64,000 nt of DNA from Paramoeba atlantica (taxonomy: Eukaryota; Discosea), in NCBI GenBank assembly GCA_977017575.1, contig CDRNVI010000041.1, forward strand, positions 248,001-312,000, in the 5' to 3' direction. Position 1 is the stretch's first letter; the number at the start of each line of letters is the position of its first letter. Made by a program: the position numbers and the translations under genes. This document shows positions 22,686 to 31,913 of the stretch, in pieces. The notes beneath the pieces were generated by a model. It was given only the letters and a program-made list of their open reading frames with translations, had not been told where the DNA came from and searched no databases.

Positions 22686-23499
22686 GGCGGATTGTCAACA
22701 CCAACGCACCACTTTTTTTCCTAAAAAATAATTTTCTTGTCATTTCCAGTGCACCACTTTTTCTTAAAAACTGTATTCTCATTTCCAATGCACCATCAAT
22801 TATTTAAAGAAGTATTATTTTATATTATCCTTCGGATCTACACTACAAATGCGCCATTATTTAAGACTCAGTCATTACGATCGTAATCGTATTCAATCAC
22901 TCTTTACATCTGGCGAGAGTCGGCGAAGCATAGCTCGCATAATTGGCAAAAGTCACAGCACTGTTTGTAGCGAGTTGGCGCGTAATGCAAGAAGGGGTCA
23001 GCGCTATGAGGGGACGAGGGCACAGCGCATTTCGAAAAGACGCCTCTCGTGTAAAAAGGTCAAGCCTCACAAGATACAAGGCCTTTTGGAAGAGGAAGTC
23101 AGCTCTCGACTTCAAAAGAAGCACAGCCCGGAAATTATTAAATTATCGTTCTCCAATGGATTTTGTGAATGAACTGCGTAAGTAAAAGAAGCTAAGTAAG
23201 CAAAGGTACGTGAGAAAGCTTGTAAAGTTAGTCTGCTAGTGTTGGAAATTTAATGACAATAAATTTAAGCATTTTGTAAAGGTGAAGAAATTCTTGTCTA
23301 ATAAAGTTTCTTACTCAGATCTTACACTTGTATTACGCTTTCTTTAAATACTCTGGATAAGTTTTTATGTTGAAAGGAAAAAGGAACGATGTTCAACTAT
23401 GGTGAGGCGCAGAAAAAAGGAATGACGGTCGACTATGGTGAAAAAAGTGGTGCGCTGGAGTTGACAATGGGGTGGTGCACTGGAGTTGAACATCCGGGG
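22686..23499 (+). mobile_element. IS30-like DNA transposon remnant
   Basis: 814 bp between duplicated TT (22684-22685 and 23500-23501). Removing it with one TT restores codons E-F-D-Q and the family A frame. The ends are imperfect inverted repeats: left GGCGGATTGTCAACACCAAC, right inverse CCCCGGATGTTCAACTCCAG, both running into GCACCAC. Further TGCACCA-type motifs repeat just inside the left end (about 22750, 22788) and the right end (23440-23466). A 2-bp duplication fits the IS30 family (2-3 bp). It is too short for a full transposase, so it is non-autonomous. Confidence 0.75.
22849..23172 (+). pseudogene. IS30-family transposase, N-terminal fragment
   Basis: 107 codons. Residues 6-45 (LSHYDRNRIQSL...RRSIARIIGKSHSTVCSELARN) match the helix-turn-helix that begins IS30 transposases (HTH_38 type), followed by a basic linker YEGTRAQRISKRRLSCKK and LQKKHSPEIIKL, corresponding to the conserved WSPEQIA region. 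The DDE catalytic domain is missing. The frame ends at TGA 23170 and nothing like it follows before the right inverted repeat. It would bind element ends but could not cut. The alternative of a Tc1-type helix-turn-helix is less likely given the SPEII block. Confidence 0.7.
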
Positions 23500-23501
23500 T
23501 T

Positions 23502-24618
23502 TGATCAAAAAGTCGAGGATGTCGTGGAAGCCTGGTTCGGGCCGTTATCATCAAATCAAAAGAAAATCATCCGTCTTCCATTCAAAAAAGGGGGTTTCGG
23601 ATTAACAGCCAGTAATCCCAATAGAGCGAATGCGTACGCTGCTTCGCGTTTTTCAGTTCTTGAGCGCCAAAGATCTTCTTCAGCTCGGACTGTAACAAAC
23701 ACCACAGCTGCACACAAATGCATTCCAAAGAAATCTAGTCTAAAAATTACACCTGTTGACGACGAAACATCCAACGTGATTCAACATGAAAAGGATTGGA
23801 AAGAATTGCTGCTAAATCCCGAACTTAAGCCCATACTTCAAGCCACTTCTTTCAAAGGCAACAACGACTGGCTCACGTCACATGTACGAAGTATACCGTC
23901 ACACCTATTTAAGCTTGCGGTTATGCCTAGGCTAAATGCTCAACATCAAAATCTTCCGACCAACCTTCTTTGCCCGGGATGTGGCATTGTTCTCGACAAT
24001 CGGAATGCTCTGTCACATATCCCAGGATGCGTTCAATGCTCAGGATTCAATTCAACGGCGAAGCACAATGCACTTGTTACATTTCTACAGCGACTATGCC
24101 ACAAAGCTGGATTGCCATGTGAAAAGGAACCCAGAGCTTTCTCGTCATGGAAATGTCTGCAGTGCAGAGATATAATTAGTCCAAGCAATCACGTAACTCA
24201 TCAGAAAGTTTGCACTGGAAGACGGCTATGCCGATCCGGACCGGATCTCGTTATTTATTGGAACAACGGCGAGGTATACTATGACTTAACCGTAATACAC
24301 GAGCTTTCGCAGAGCAATAGGTCTAAAAAATGCATCCAACTAATCAACGACGCGATCAAAAGGAAACATAACACGTACGTGCAGACGAACATTATACGAG
24401 AAGAATGCTTCCAATGCTTGCCTGTTCTGTCCTGAGGTTCTTTACATCGCAACACGCAAAGTCTGATCCATGCGATAGCAGATGCCGCCTTACTAGGCCG
24501 GCAGGGGGTTGAACAGGAATTTAAACTACTGGTGCAGGAATTAAATGGTCTAGAAGTTTATTCCCACCTTCGGAAATACCTAAACGAAGAAGGCGCTACG
24601 CAGGAATTCAGTCTATAA
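23502..24618 (+). pseudogene. Family A C-terminal region with endonuclease (copy 2)
   Basis: Continues after the IS30-like element: FDQKVEDVVEAWFGPLSSNQ, LPFKKGGFGLTASNP, CPGCGIVLDNRNALSHIPGC...CSGFNSTAKHNALV, CLQCRDIISPSNH and the endonuclease core RSGPDLVIYWNNGEVYYDLTVIHE (about 24232-24300). One in-frame TGA (24433-24435) lies where copy 3 has Cys (FSCGSLH). The frame then continues to VYSHLRKYLNEEGATQEFSL and TAA at 24616. Together with the first half, this copy has one frame slip, one stop and one insertion. Confidence 0.82.
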
Positions 24619-24724
24619 ATCAGCTCATTAGTTTTTATATCATAATACGAAATATTACACAGCTTGCAAAGTCGCGCAAGCCTTATATAAGCCTTATCTC
24701 TGATCCGTCATTGTGGCAGAATGC

Positions 24725-24846
24725 AAAAAAAAAAATCCTTATTGTAAGACCTTTCCTTCTCATAAAAAGAAAGGTTCTCATAAAAAGAAAGGTTCTCTTT
24801 TTCCAGGGCGTCGCACTCATTTATAATAGAGGAGTCTAGCTTTTCA
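24725..24846 (+). repeat. A run and 18-bp repeats at 3' end of family A copy 2
   Basis: After 11 A's comes one AAGACCTTTCCTT-type unit, the same unit that is tandem at 25840-25975. Two units of TTCTCATAAAAAGAAAGG, also 18 bp, follow at about 24758-24793. About 50 further bases precede the target duplication at 24847. Confidence 0.6.
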
Positions 24847-25277
24847 GTGCTCAATGTTCAGGTATAAATACGACCGTGAAACATAACTCACTTGTCGGAT
24901 TTTTACATCGTCTATGCGTGAAAGCAGGCATCCCATGTGAAACGGAACCTAGAAACTTTTCTACGTGGAAGTGCATCGCTTGCCGATCTACAATCAGTCC
25001 GGAAAACCAGTTGGTACATCAGAAGACTTGTGCAGGAAAAAAACTTTGTCGGTCTGGCCCCGATCTCGTGATCTATTGGAACACGGGTGCGGTCTTCTAT
25101 GATCTGACAGTTATTCACGAACTATCAATGTCTAATCGTGGAAAGAAATGCACACAGCTCATGAATGACGCGCTGCAGCGAAAGTCCAACACATATGTAC
25201 GTACGAACTTAATTCGTGAAGACTCATTTCAATGTTTACCCGTACTGGCAGGAGGCGCTTTGCACCGCAATACGCAG
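24847..25277 (+). pseudogene. Family A C-terminal piece (copy 1, last part)
   Basis: Resumes family A copy 1 at the zinc cluster (CAQCSGINTTVKHNSLV when read across the duplication), then CIACRSTISPENQLVHQKTC and the endonuclease core CRSGPDLVIYWNTGAVFYDLTVIHELS, and SFQCLPVLAGGALHRNTQ. It breaks off at about 25277, where it meets inverted family B sequence through a short inverted repeat (CAATACGCA/TGCGTATTG). Confidence 0.8.
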
Positions 25278-25758
25278 CCTGCGTATTGCTGATGTAAGAT
25301 TGTTTCTCGTTGAAGCTCCATCTGATTTCACATGTACTACCTTTGCCCCATTCCTTTATGATCTCATAAACACGATCAGGTGCTTTAGGAAATGCTCCGC
25401 TTGAAATTCCTTGAACTTCGTCCATCGACATCGTGTCTGAGAGTTCGCCGTCAGAGCTTTCCGGTGTCTCAGCATCTGAGCTGGACTTCGATGCGGAATC
25501 AACTTCGGAGTCGTCATAATTTTTACCCTTGGTTCGTTGTCTAGGTGGAAAGTCGTACGCCACATGATCTGCCCATGATTTCGAGAGTTCTTTCCGACTC
25601 GTCACTACTCTGATTCGAGAAATTTTCTTAGGCGTGATTCGTATGCATTCCTTCTGATCGGGGTGTGCAAGAGTCGTCTGTTGAAGAGAAATGCTGTGAG
25701 AAGTGGACATGACAATAATCGTTTAACGAAAGAAAAATAAGTCAACAAGGTACAGAAA
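25278..25758 (-). pseudogene. Family B 5' fragment with N-terminus (minus)
   Basis: On the minus strand, the SL remainder TTTCTGTACCTTGTTG (25758-25743) is followed by a leader and ATG at 25710. The protein MSTSHSISLQQTTLAHPDQK continues into SRIRVVTSRKELSKSWADHV, an acidic Ser-rich region and the start of the Tudor-like module (CEIRWSFNEKQSY). This is the family B N-terminus seen at 12465. The copy is cut inside the module at about 25290, with no RT attached. It may be an inverted 5' part of another insertion. Confidence 0.75.
25743..25758 (-). other. Truncated spliced-leader of family B fragment
   Basis: The last 16 bases of the SL on the minus strand, the same truncation point as at 12415-12430. 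Confidence 0.7.
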
Positions 25759-25839
25759 TGCACATACAAATGCACCACAAATATTTCCATCCACGTGTTT
25801 CATGCACTACGATAAATTACCAGGATTAAATGCTCAGCC

Positions 25840-25975
25840 AGCTTTGTAAGACCTTTCCTTATTGTAAGACCTTTCCTTATTGTAAGACCTTTCCTTATTT
25901 TAAGACCTTTCCTTATTGTAAGACCTTTCCTTATTGTAAGACCTTTCCTTATTGTAAGACCTTTCCTTATAAACA
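25840..25975. repeat. 18-bp tandem array (AAGACCTTTCCTTATTGT)
   Basis: Seven near-perfect tandem units with one variant unit (TTATTTTAAGACC). Each keeps AAGACC. It lies between the family B minus fragment and the 3' side of the family A minus fragment at 26087-26552. Both strands are open because the period is a multiple of three; I do not regard these frames as genes. Confidence 0.9.
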
Positions 25976-26086
25976 AAAGAAGTTTAAGAAACATAGTTCA
26001 GACCCCTTTCGGGGCAATACCAATAATGATAGTCTCACAATGATAGTCTCCTAAATTTCCTCTCGTATACTTATAAAGAAATCAAC

Positions 26087-26552
26087 TTAATATGCACTTG
26101 CGTACATACGAGTCTTGCCTTGCGAACTTCCCAGAAACTGGCGTAACTGGGCGTAGACTTCGTTTCCATTTAAGTCTTGGAGTAGTAACTTGAAGTCCAT
26201 CTCCACTGTCTTCCTATCCAACATGGCTGCATCCGCAAGTGCATGTATCAGAAATCTTGTGTTCTGGTGGAGAGAACCGCAAGAAAAGATCGGAAGGCAT
26301 TGAAACGCGAACTCTGGAATCATACAGGTTGTAACGTAGGTATCTTTCTTCCGTCTAATTACGTCTTGCATTAGTTTCACGCAAGTTTTAGATTGGTTCG
26401 ATGGCGCAAGCTCGTGTATTATAGACACGTCGTAGAAGATTTCTCCGGTGCTTTTGGCATCCGGTGGTCCAGAAAATGGCCAGATCCGGCCCCGATCGGT
26501 ATAGCTGTCGACCGGTGCAACATTTTTCATGAGTCATTTTATTCTCGGGTAG
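26087..26552 (-). pseudogene. Family A C-terminal fragment (minus)
   Basis: The minus strand encodes PENKMTHEKCCTGRQLYRSGPDL (the endonuclease core begins here) and, after a frame change near 26460, GEIFYDVSIIHELAPSNQSK, AFQCLPIFSCGSLHQNT and the tail EVYAQLRQFLGSSQGKT. This is the last about 160 residues of a family A protein. It is 5'-truncated at 26552, where R153 begins. Its 3' UTR reaches the 18-bp array. Confidence 0.75.
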
Positions 26553-26705
26553 CCAGCCGTAGCAAGCCACGGCTGGCACTTCACTTAGGACGGGAGTCGG
26601 AGACGCAGCGTGGCTAGGCCACACACTGACCAGCGGTCCCTACGAGAGGGGCAACCAATCCTCCGCGCGCCTTCAAAGAAGGTGGTACAAAACGTTTAAT
26701 TTAAA
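26553..26705. repeat. R153 structured repeat, copy 2
   Basis: Nearly identical to 7143-7296, including the opening hairpin and the TTTAATTTAAA end. Here its right edge touches the stop codon region of the minus-strand LINE fragment. Confidence 0.7.
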
Positions 26706-27275
26706 GTTATTGAATTCCAGATGCCCTACGTTTCCTTTTTCGAGCCCACGTCCCGTCTTCTTTGTGGTTCTTTATAGCTTGGGCCCGCCTATTTCTGTTC
26801 TGGGCCATCGTCTTCCACAGTTGTGGTGGTATTCCTGACCTTTCACACGCTTTTTCTACGGCTTGAACGTAAGGAGGATTTGTGCATGGTAAGCGGTGGT
26901 GCATTAGTATCCCGAATAGCGTCTTATTAGGGTGCCGATGTTCATCCATACGAGCTACGTGCCCTGCATAGCTGAGAATTCTTGGGTCATAAAGCAGTTG
27001 AGTAGGCTCCATGTCAGACATTCGCATCACCTCGGAGTTGCTGGTTCGTTTGCGTTCGGGGCAGGTATTTCCATCAATTGGGCTCCATGGAATCTTGAGT
27101 GCCCTCCGGATCATACTCAAGTAGTGGACATCTAGTGTACTTTGGAGTTTGGCGTCCAGCGGACACACTTCCGTACATCAACCGTGAATAGACGTAAATC
27201 TTAAAGACAGTTGACTTCCGGTGCCTGGAGATGAGTTTGTTATTCCAAATCGATTTTAACTCGTGTATTTTAGTC
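26706..27275 (-). pseudogene. LINE C-terminal fragment (minus), longer copy
   Basis: The minus strand encodes a LINE C-terminus: SIWNNKLISRHRKSTVFKIYVYSRLMYGS, then after one frame change near 27160 the segment KLQSTLDVHYLSMIRRALKIPW, YAGHVARMDEHRHPNKTLFG and the basic end RKRKRRASGIQ. The LMYG and GHVARM landmarks are typical of the region after the RT in APE-type LINEs. It is 5'-truncated. It is related to, but not the same family as, the LINE at 54847. Confidence 0.7.
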
Positions 27276-27989
27276 TGTGCAACAAGGTACCCCCTTGTTA
27301 GGGTCGCATAAATGTATTTTGCCCCCGACCGCTCTCAATTTCCGTTTTTGTGGATTCGAATTGTTGCTTGGAAATGTTGATTTTGGTGATTGGGACCGTG
27401 GTGGTCAGGTCGGGAATGTACCTTGCCTCTGTAGATGGGGGCCCACACAGCTGTTCGTGTGGACTATTGTGTGTGTGTGTTGGAGGATTGAACTCCATGG
27501 ATAAAGTTCTGCGTATGCTTGCCTTTTATTTGTGCGTGGTTTTAAATTTCTTTGGCATTGGCAAATTTTGTTTTGTTTCTCTTTTCCACATGCCGTCCAT
27601 TTTTGTGCGCTTGTGTTTGTGGAATGTTGTTCCCACTCCACTGCGCAGTGAGTGTTACAAGGGCTGCCGCCCCCACACGCCCTTTGCTTCACGTTACGGT
27701 GGGTATGGCACTTTCGGTGCGTAGACCACTTTACGAAGCGATTGGGAGATGCACAAACCCTCCATCACAACGGGGCGTTCGACGCCCCCCTCCCCTCGTG
27801 CAAATACGTAGAAATGACTGCACCTCGCCATTCCAGGCCCTGTGCGGACACACGGGATCGCCGATAACCCAAGGGACGTAGGGTCAAATTGAAACGTGTT
27901 GACTTCCCCAAGGGAAAACGATGTGCGACATGCCCCCGTCCCATCACGCGTTCGCTTGCTTGCGTTGAACGCACAAGTTTGAAAGCACG
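27276..27989. other. About 700 bp without recognised gene
   Basis: No coding frame with any known feature. A short TG repeat is present (about 27470-27480). The base composition differs from the coding parts of the retroelements. It could be a host spacer or an unknown element. The first bases (CAACAAGGTAC at 27281) recall the inverse of the SL end, but only 11 bases match. Confidence 0.5.
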
Positions 27990-27996
27990 CCAAGAT

Positions 27997-28768
27997 TTCG
28001 ACACAGAACAACGCAGGGACGACCAAGCCTCTCTCGTAGAGTTTTGCCTCTGCCTGTCACTCGGCGCAAAAAGAGAACAGGACCAACCACGAACTCTCCG
28101 CTAGGTGCGCCGACCCCACAGAAATCCCCCCCGCATCCCCCGCAGACGCCGTCCCCGCCCTTGAATTCCACACATCCGCGTACAGAGATACGACTAGAAT
28201 GCATGGAATCACCGAAGACGCCATCGCCGTCCCGAACCATGCGACAGCCACCGCCATTGCCAACGACACCGCTGTCACCGGGAACGCTTCCACAGTCGCC
28301 ACCATTACCGCCACCGCAGCCAACAACATTGCCGCAGCCGAGCTTACCACCAAGTCAATCTGACAAAATTATGGCAAAGAAACCCTCCTTCTATGATACC
28401 CTTGCGGCGCACTTCCCTTCACGGTTTCCAACGAGAGCCGCACGTAATCGTCGACTGCTCCATTCTCCGCCGCTTCTGAACTCCGCCCCCTCAGCTCTAC
28501 CGCGCCCTATGCCACCCCCGCTCGCCTCACCACAGCTAACCCGACTGAGCCCCTCTCCCGCACAAGGTGCTTCAACGGAGACTCCTCAGCCGCCTAAAGG
28601 ATTCTCGCACCGCAAGGATCACGAGATGGTCACGCCACAAAGAACAATACCAGTTGCGGTTTCACGAAAAGATTCAGAATTTCCACCATCGCTCTCGTCG
28701 ACAAACGTTTCGCCAAACGTCGCATCAGAATCACCAAACATCAGGTCTCAGAAAACCATGAAAATTAC
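27997..28768 (+). pseudogene. Family A-type N-terminus of chimera (copy 4, first part)
   Basis: Begins with a degraded form of FTRSRAKDTG. After a frame change near 28035 it reads LPLPVTRRKKRTGPTTNSP, a long Pro-rich region, KKPSFYDTLAAHFPSRFPTR (shared with copy 5) and further Ser/Pro-rich sequence to KTMKIT, where the DNA element is inserted. Function is unknown; the basic and Pro-rich character suggests nucleic-acid or partner binding. Confidence 0.7.
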
Positions 28769-30468
28769 GGGTACGTCTCTACTTCGTTGAATATTCAACG
28801 AACGGGATTTTAATTTTTTTTCGAGCGAGTGTTCGATTTTTTTAACATTTTAAAATGCCTCAACGGAGCAACAAAGGTAGCGCATGGTACTAGAAACTCT
28901 TTTTCGGCAAATCGATCTCATTTTTCCTGCGGAAACCACCCACCCATCATCCAGATGGGATGATCATCCACATCCTGCGGAAGTGGCAGACATAGGTTCT
29001 CAGTGCGCGACCCGCGCGCTGGAGCGCGCGGGTCGCCAAAAAATATAATTATGTCCCAGGGCTACGCTCACAGTTGGGCCTTGCTCGCAGACGGGGGCTT
29101 TTGCCTCCAGAAGTGGGCTTCGCTCAACGTTGGGCCTTGCCTCTCGACAATCCTGCGGAAGTGGCAGACATAGGTCCTCAGTGCGCGACCCGCGCGCTGG
29201 AGCGCGCGGGTCGCCAAAAAATATAATTATGTCCCAGGGCTACGCTCACAGTTGGGCCTTGCTCGCAGACGGGGGCTTTTGCCTCCAGAAGTGGGCTTCG
29301 CTCAACGTTGGGCCTTGCCTCTCGACAATCCTGCGGAAGTGGCAGACATAGGTCCTCAGTGCGCGACCCGCGCGCTGGAGCGCGCGGGCCGCCAAAAAAT
29401 ATAATTATGTCCCAGGGCTACGCTCACAGTTGGGCCTTGCTCGCAGACGGGGGCTTTTGCCTCCAGAAGTGGGCTTCGCTCAACGTTGGGCCTTGCCTCT
29501 CGACAATCCTGCGGAAGTGGCAGACATAGGTCCTCAGTGCGCGACCCGCGCGCTGGAGCGCGCGGGCCGCCAAAAAATATAATTATGTCCCAGGGCTACG
29601 CTCACAGTTGGGCCTTGCTCGCAGACGGGGGCTTTTGCCTCCAGAAGTGGGCTTCGCTCAACGTTGGGCCTTGCCTCTCGACAATCCTGCGGAAGTGGCA
29701 GACATAGGTCCTCAGTGCGCGACCCGCGCGCTGGAGCGCGCGGGTCGCCAAAAAATATAATTATGTCCCAGGGCTACGCTCACAGTTGGGCCTTGCTCGC
29801 AGACGGGGGCTTTTGCCTCCAGAAGTGGGCTTCGCTCAACGTTGGGCCTTGCCTCTCGACAATCCTGCGGAAGTGGCAGACATAGGTCCTCAGTGCGCGA
29901 CCCGCGCGCTGGAGCGCGCGGGCCGCCAAAAAATATAATTATGTCCCAGGGCTACGCTCACAGTTGGGCCTTGCTCGCAGACGGGGGCTTTTGCCTCCAG
30001 AAGTGGGCTTCGCTCAACGTTGGGCCTTGCCTCTCGACAATCCTGCGGAAGTGGCAGACATAGGTCCTCAGTGCGCGACCCGCGCGCTGGAGCGCGCGGG
30101 CCGCCAAAAAATATAATTATGTCCCAGGGCTACGCTCACAGTTGGGCCTTGCTCGCAGACGGGGGCTTTTGCCTCCAGAAGTGGGCTTCGCTCACAGTTG
30201 GGCCTTGCTCGCAGACGGGGGCTTTTGCCTCCAGAAGTGGGCTTCGCTCACAGTTGGGCCTTGCTCGCAGACGGGGGCTTTTGCCTCCAGAAGTGGGCTT
30301 CGCTCACAGTTGGGCCTTGCTCGCAGACGGGGGTTTTGCCTCAAGAAGTGGGCTTCGCTGGCAGAATCCCAGAAAAGTTCAGTGAAAAAAAATAAAAAAT
30401 CGGTTCGTTGAATCGTTCAACGAACCGACGGCGCTTCGTTGAATATTCAACGAAGTAGAGACATAGCC
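28769..30468. mobile_element. 1.7-kb DNA element with 8-bp duplications and internal satellite
   Basis: Flanked by AAAATTAC at 28761-28768 and 30469-30476. Removing it with one duplicate restores the host frame (K-I-T-I-S-K). Terminal inverted repeats of about 30 bp: left GGGTACGTCTCTACTTCG, right inverse GGCTATGTCTCTACTTCG, both continuing with the perfect palindrome TTCGTTGAATATTCAACGAA. There is no transposase; most of the interior is a 178-bp tandem repeat. An 8-bp duplication is typical of hAT and some other superfamilies, but the termini do not let me assign one. Confidence 0.8.
28973..30357. repeat. 178-bp tandem repeat plus 56-bp sub-repeat
   Basis: Seven copies of a 178-bp unit start at 28973, 29151, 29329, 29507, 29685, 29863 and 30041, nearly identical to one another. 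Each contains the palindrome CCGCGCGCTGGAGCGCGCGG. The last unit runs into four 56-bp repeats (about 30130-30357) of the GCTCACAGTTGGGCCTTGC segment, so the 178-bp unit itself carries a related half. The high identity suggests recent expansion or gene conversion. Confidence 0.95.
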
Positions 30469-31737
30469 AAAATTACAATTTCAAAGTCAAACATTCGGAG
30501 GCAAACGTTCAACGATTTGTGGACACGCATGCAGAAAGAAAAACGAGAAGCTCAGCGAAAGAACGCCTCGGTAGCACCGCGCATAGTCCAATCTTCTCCT
30601 ATTAGCAAAAATCCGTATCAAGAAAATGGATGGAGTTCCATTATCACGAAATCGTGCGGCATGGCAGCGAAAACGTGCGGCGCAGCTGTCTCAACTTTGA
30701 CATCGATTGCAAGCAGTCAGCAAAGCATTCAGCTGCCTCAACTTCCTAATCGCAGCCACAGTCCATCACCAGTGAAACTGCGAAACGAGGATGATTCAAC
30801 TCGGATAAGGATCCAGAACGTGACAGCGGAAACGACAAATGGAACTGCGGTTACATGTCATAAATCACATCACGGGAATTCTCAAGTGAACACGAATACC
30901 CCGCCGACGGTAGCAAATGACGCCAATGAAACCAACATCGAGATGCATCCAGATCCCAAAGACCCTCGATTCGAAGGATACAGATAGATCGGTAATGGCT
31001 ACGTGCACGACGTTCACAATTTTGATGTTTTTTCTGAAGAGCCGTCTTCCCCGTCAGATGAGCCACGTCAGTTTTTTGAGTGCAACACTCCCGAAACTCC
31101 CATGAAAAAAACGAACCAACGTGATCAGATTCTCTCTCAGTTGGGGTCTCCATCAAGTCCCAAAATCGATGCGGAATTACCCGAGCGGGAGCCAAATGCA
31201 ACGAAGTCACAGAACGAGAAAAATTCAGCGATCATGTTTATCGGAATCGACCCAAGCACAGAGGAGAATAAATCCTTTGACCTGATGAAGAATGTAACGC
31301 CCGAGTCACAATTTCCGGCCTCGCCGGATGAGATTTGGACGCATTCGAAGCAAATCAAACCGGGCGCAATGTGTACAGTGGCCTGGACATTTAACAAACA
31401 AGGTGCGCTTAACATCTCAATAGGCAAAGTCACTCGAACACATAGTAAGCGTGGAGGATTTGGTAAGTTATCTATCTCGTATCGGGGCGTTGTTGGTCAC
31501 AAAGTTGGGGAACAATTTTCCGGGGTTTTACCTCCACAAGAGGACGTACGGATCTATAAACTAGCGTGGCATCAAGCGCCGCCAGCTATCGATACTACTA
31601 AGAAAGCCGAACTTAAAGTCCCTGAAGTACTAGAAGCTTTTCAACTTGAGATTGAAAAGCTTAATGCATATACAATAGTTGCGCAACTGCGCGATTATCT
31701 ACCCCGAGCATCGTGGCTTGGTTCACTGCAATCGTAA
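30469..31737 (+). pseudogene. Chimera second part: Tudor-like module joined to C-tail (copy 4)
   Basis: Continues in frame after the DNA element: ITISKSNIRRQTFNDLWTRM, a TAG at 30985-30987, then the same frame through CTVAWTFNKQGALNISIGK, SISYRGVVGHK and FSGVLPPQEDVRIYKLAW (the Tudor-like module, about 31360-31570). About 20 residues later comes LEAFQLEIEKLNAYTIVAQL and the end WLGSLQS. That tail matches family B (EAFQLEIEKFSAYTIF), not family A. RT and endonuclease are absent. Confidence 0.8.
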
Positions 31738-31913
31738 AGAATCCGTAAAGATTACGAATTGGTTACGAATTTTCATTAACTGAAAGAAGAAATGATGTTT
31801 TATTTTATTATATTAAAGTTTAAACGTATGCGTCTGGCATACTCCAAATTCCTACAAATGCACCACAAATATTTCCATTTTTTAAGACAAAAAAAAAAAA
31901 AAAAAAAAAAAAA

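Larger units (their letters stand above)
19187..24846 (+). mobile_element. Family A non-LTR retrotransposon, copy 2 (nearly full length)
   Basis: Bounded by the duplication GTGCT (19182-19186 and 24847-24851) inside family A copy 1. The 5' end keeps only the last about 7 bases of the SL (CTTGTTG). It holds the IS30-like element. After an A run at 24725-24735 it continues with short 18-bp-period repeats before the duplication. About 4.85 kb without the insertion, close to copy 5. Confidence 0.85.
10074..25277 (+). mobile_element. Family A non-LTR retrotransposon, copy 1 (host of nested stack)
   Basis: Family A element in three visible pieces, 10074-12412, 18444-19186 and 24847-25277, split by family B copy 2 (7-bp duplication AATAAAT) and by family A copy 2 (5-bp duplication GTGCT). 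Both insertions keep the flanking frame. It is the oldest layer of the stack. Its 3' end is lost at 25277, where it meets an inverted family B fragment. Confidence 0.85.
27990..31913 (+). mobile_element. RT-less family A/B chimeric retroelement (copy 4)
   Basis: Has a family A N-terminal region (Pro-rich part, KKPSFYDTLAAHFP motif, Tudor-like module) joined in frame to a family B-type C-terminal tail, with no RT or endonuclease. It has a 23-base poly(A) at 31891-31913. It contains the 8-bp-duplication DNA element at 28769-30468. The poly(A) shows that the short form was itself copied through RNA, so it probably used proteins of another element. Confidence 0.75.

Noticed and set aside
25840-25975. 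CRISPR-like array
   Set aside because: The units are directly tandem with no spacers and the context is eukaryotic retroelements.
27281-27295. Minus-strand SL remnant
   Set aside because: Only 11 bases (CAACAAGGTAC) match and no element start follows.
29130-30385. Repeated 73-codon frames beginning MGLASRQSCG
   Set aside because: They only reflect the 178-bp tandem repeat; each ends in the next unit, with no leader or domain.
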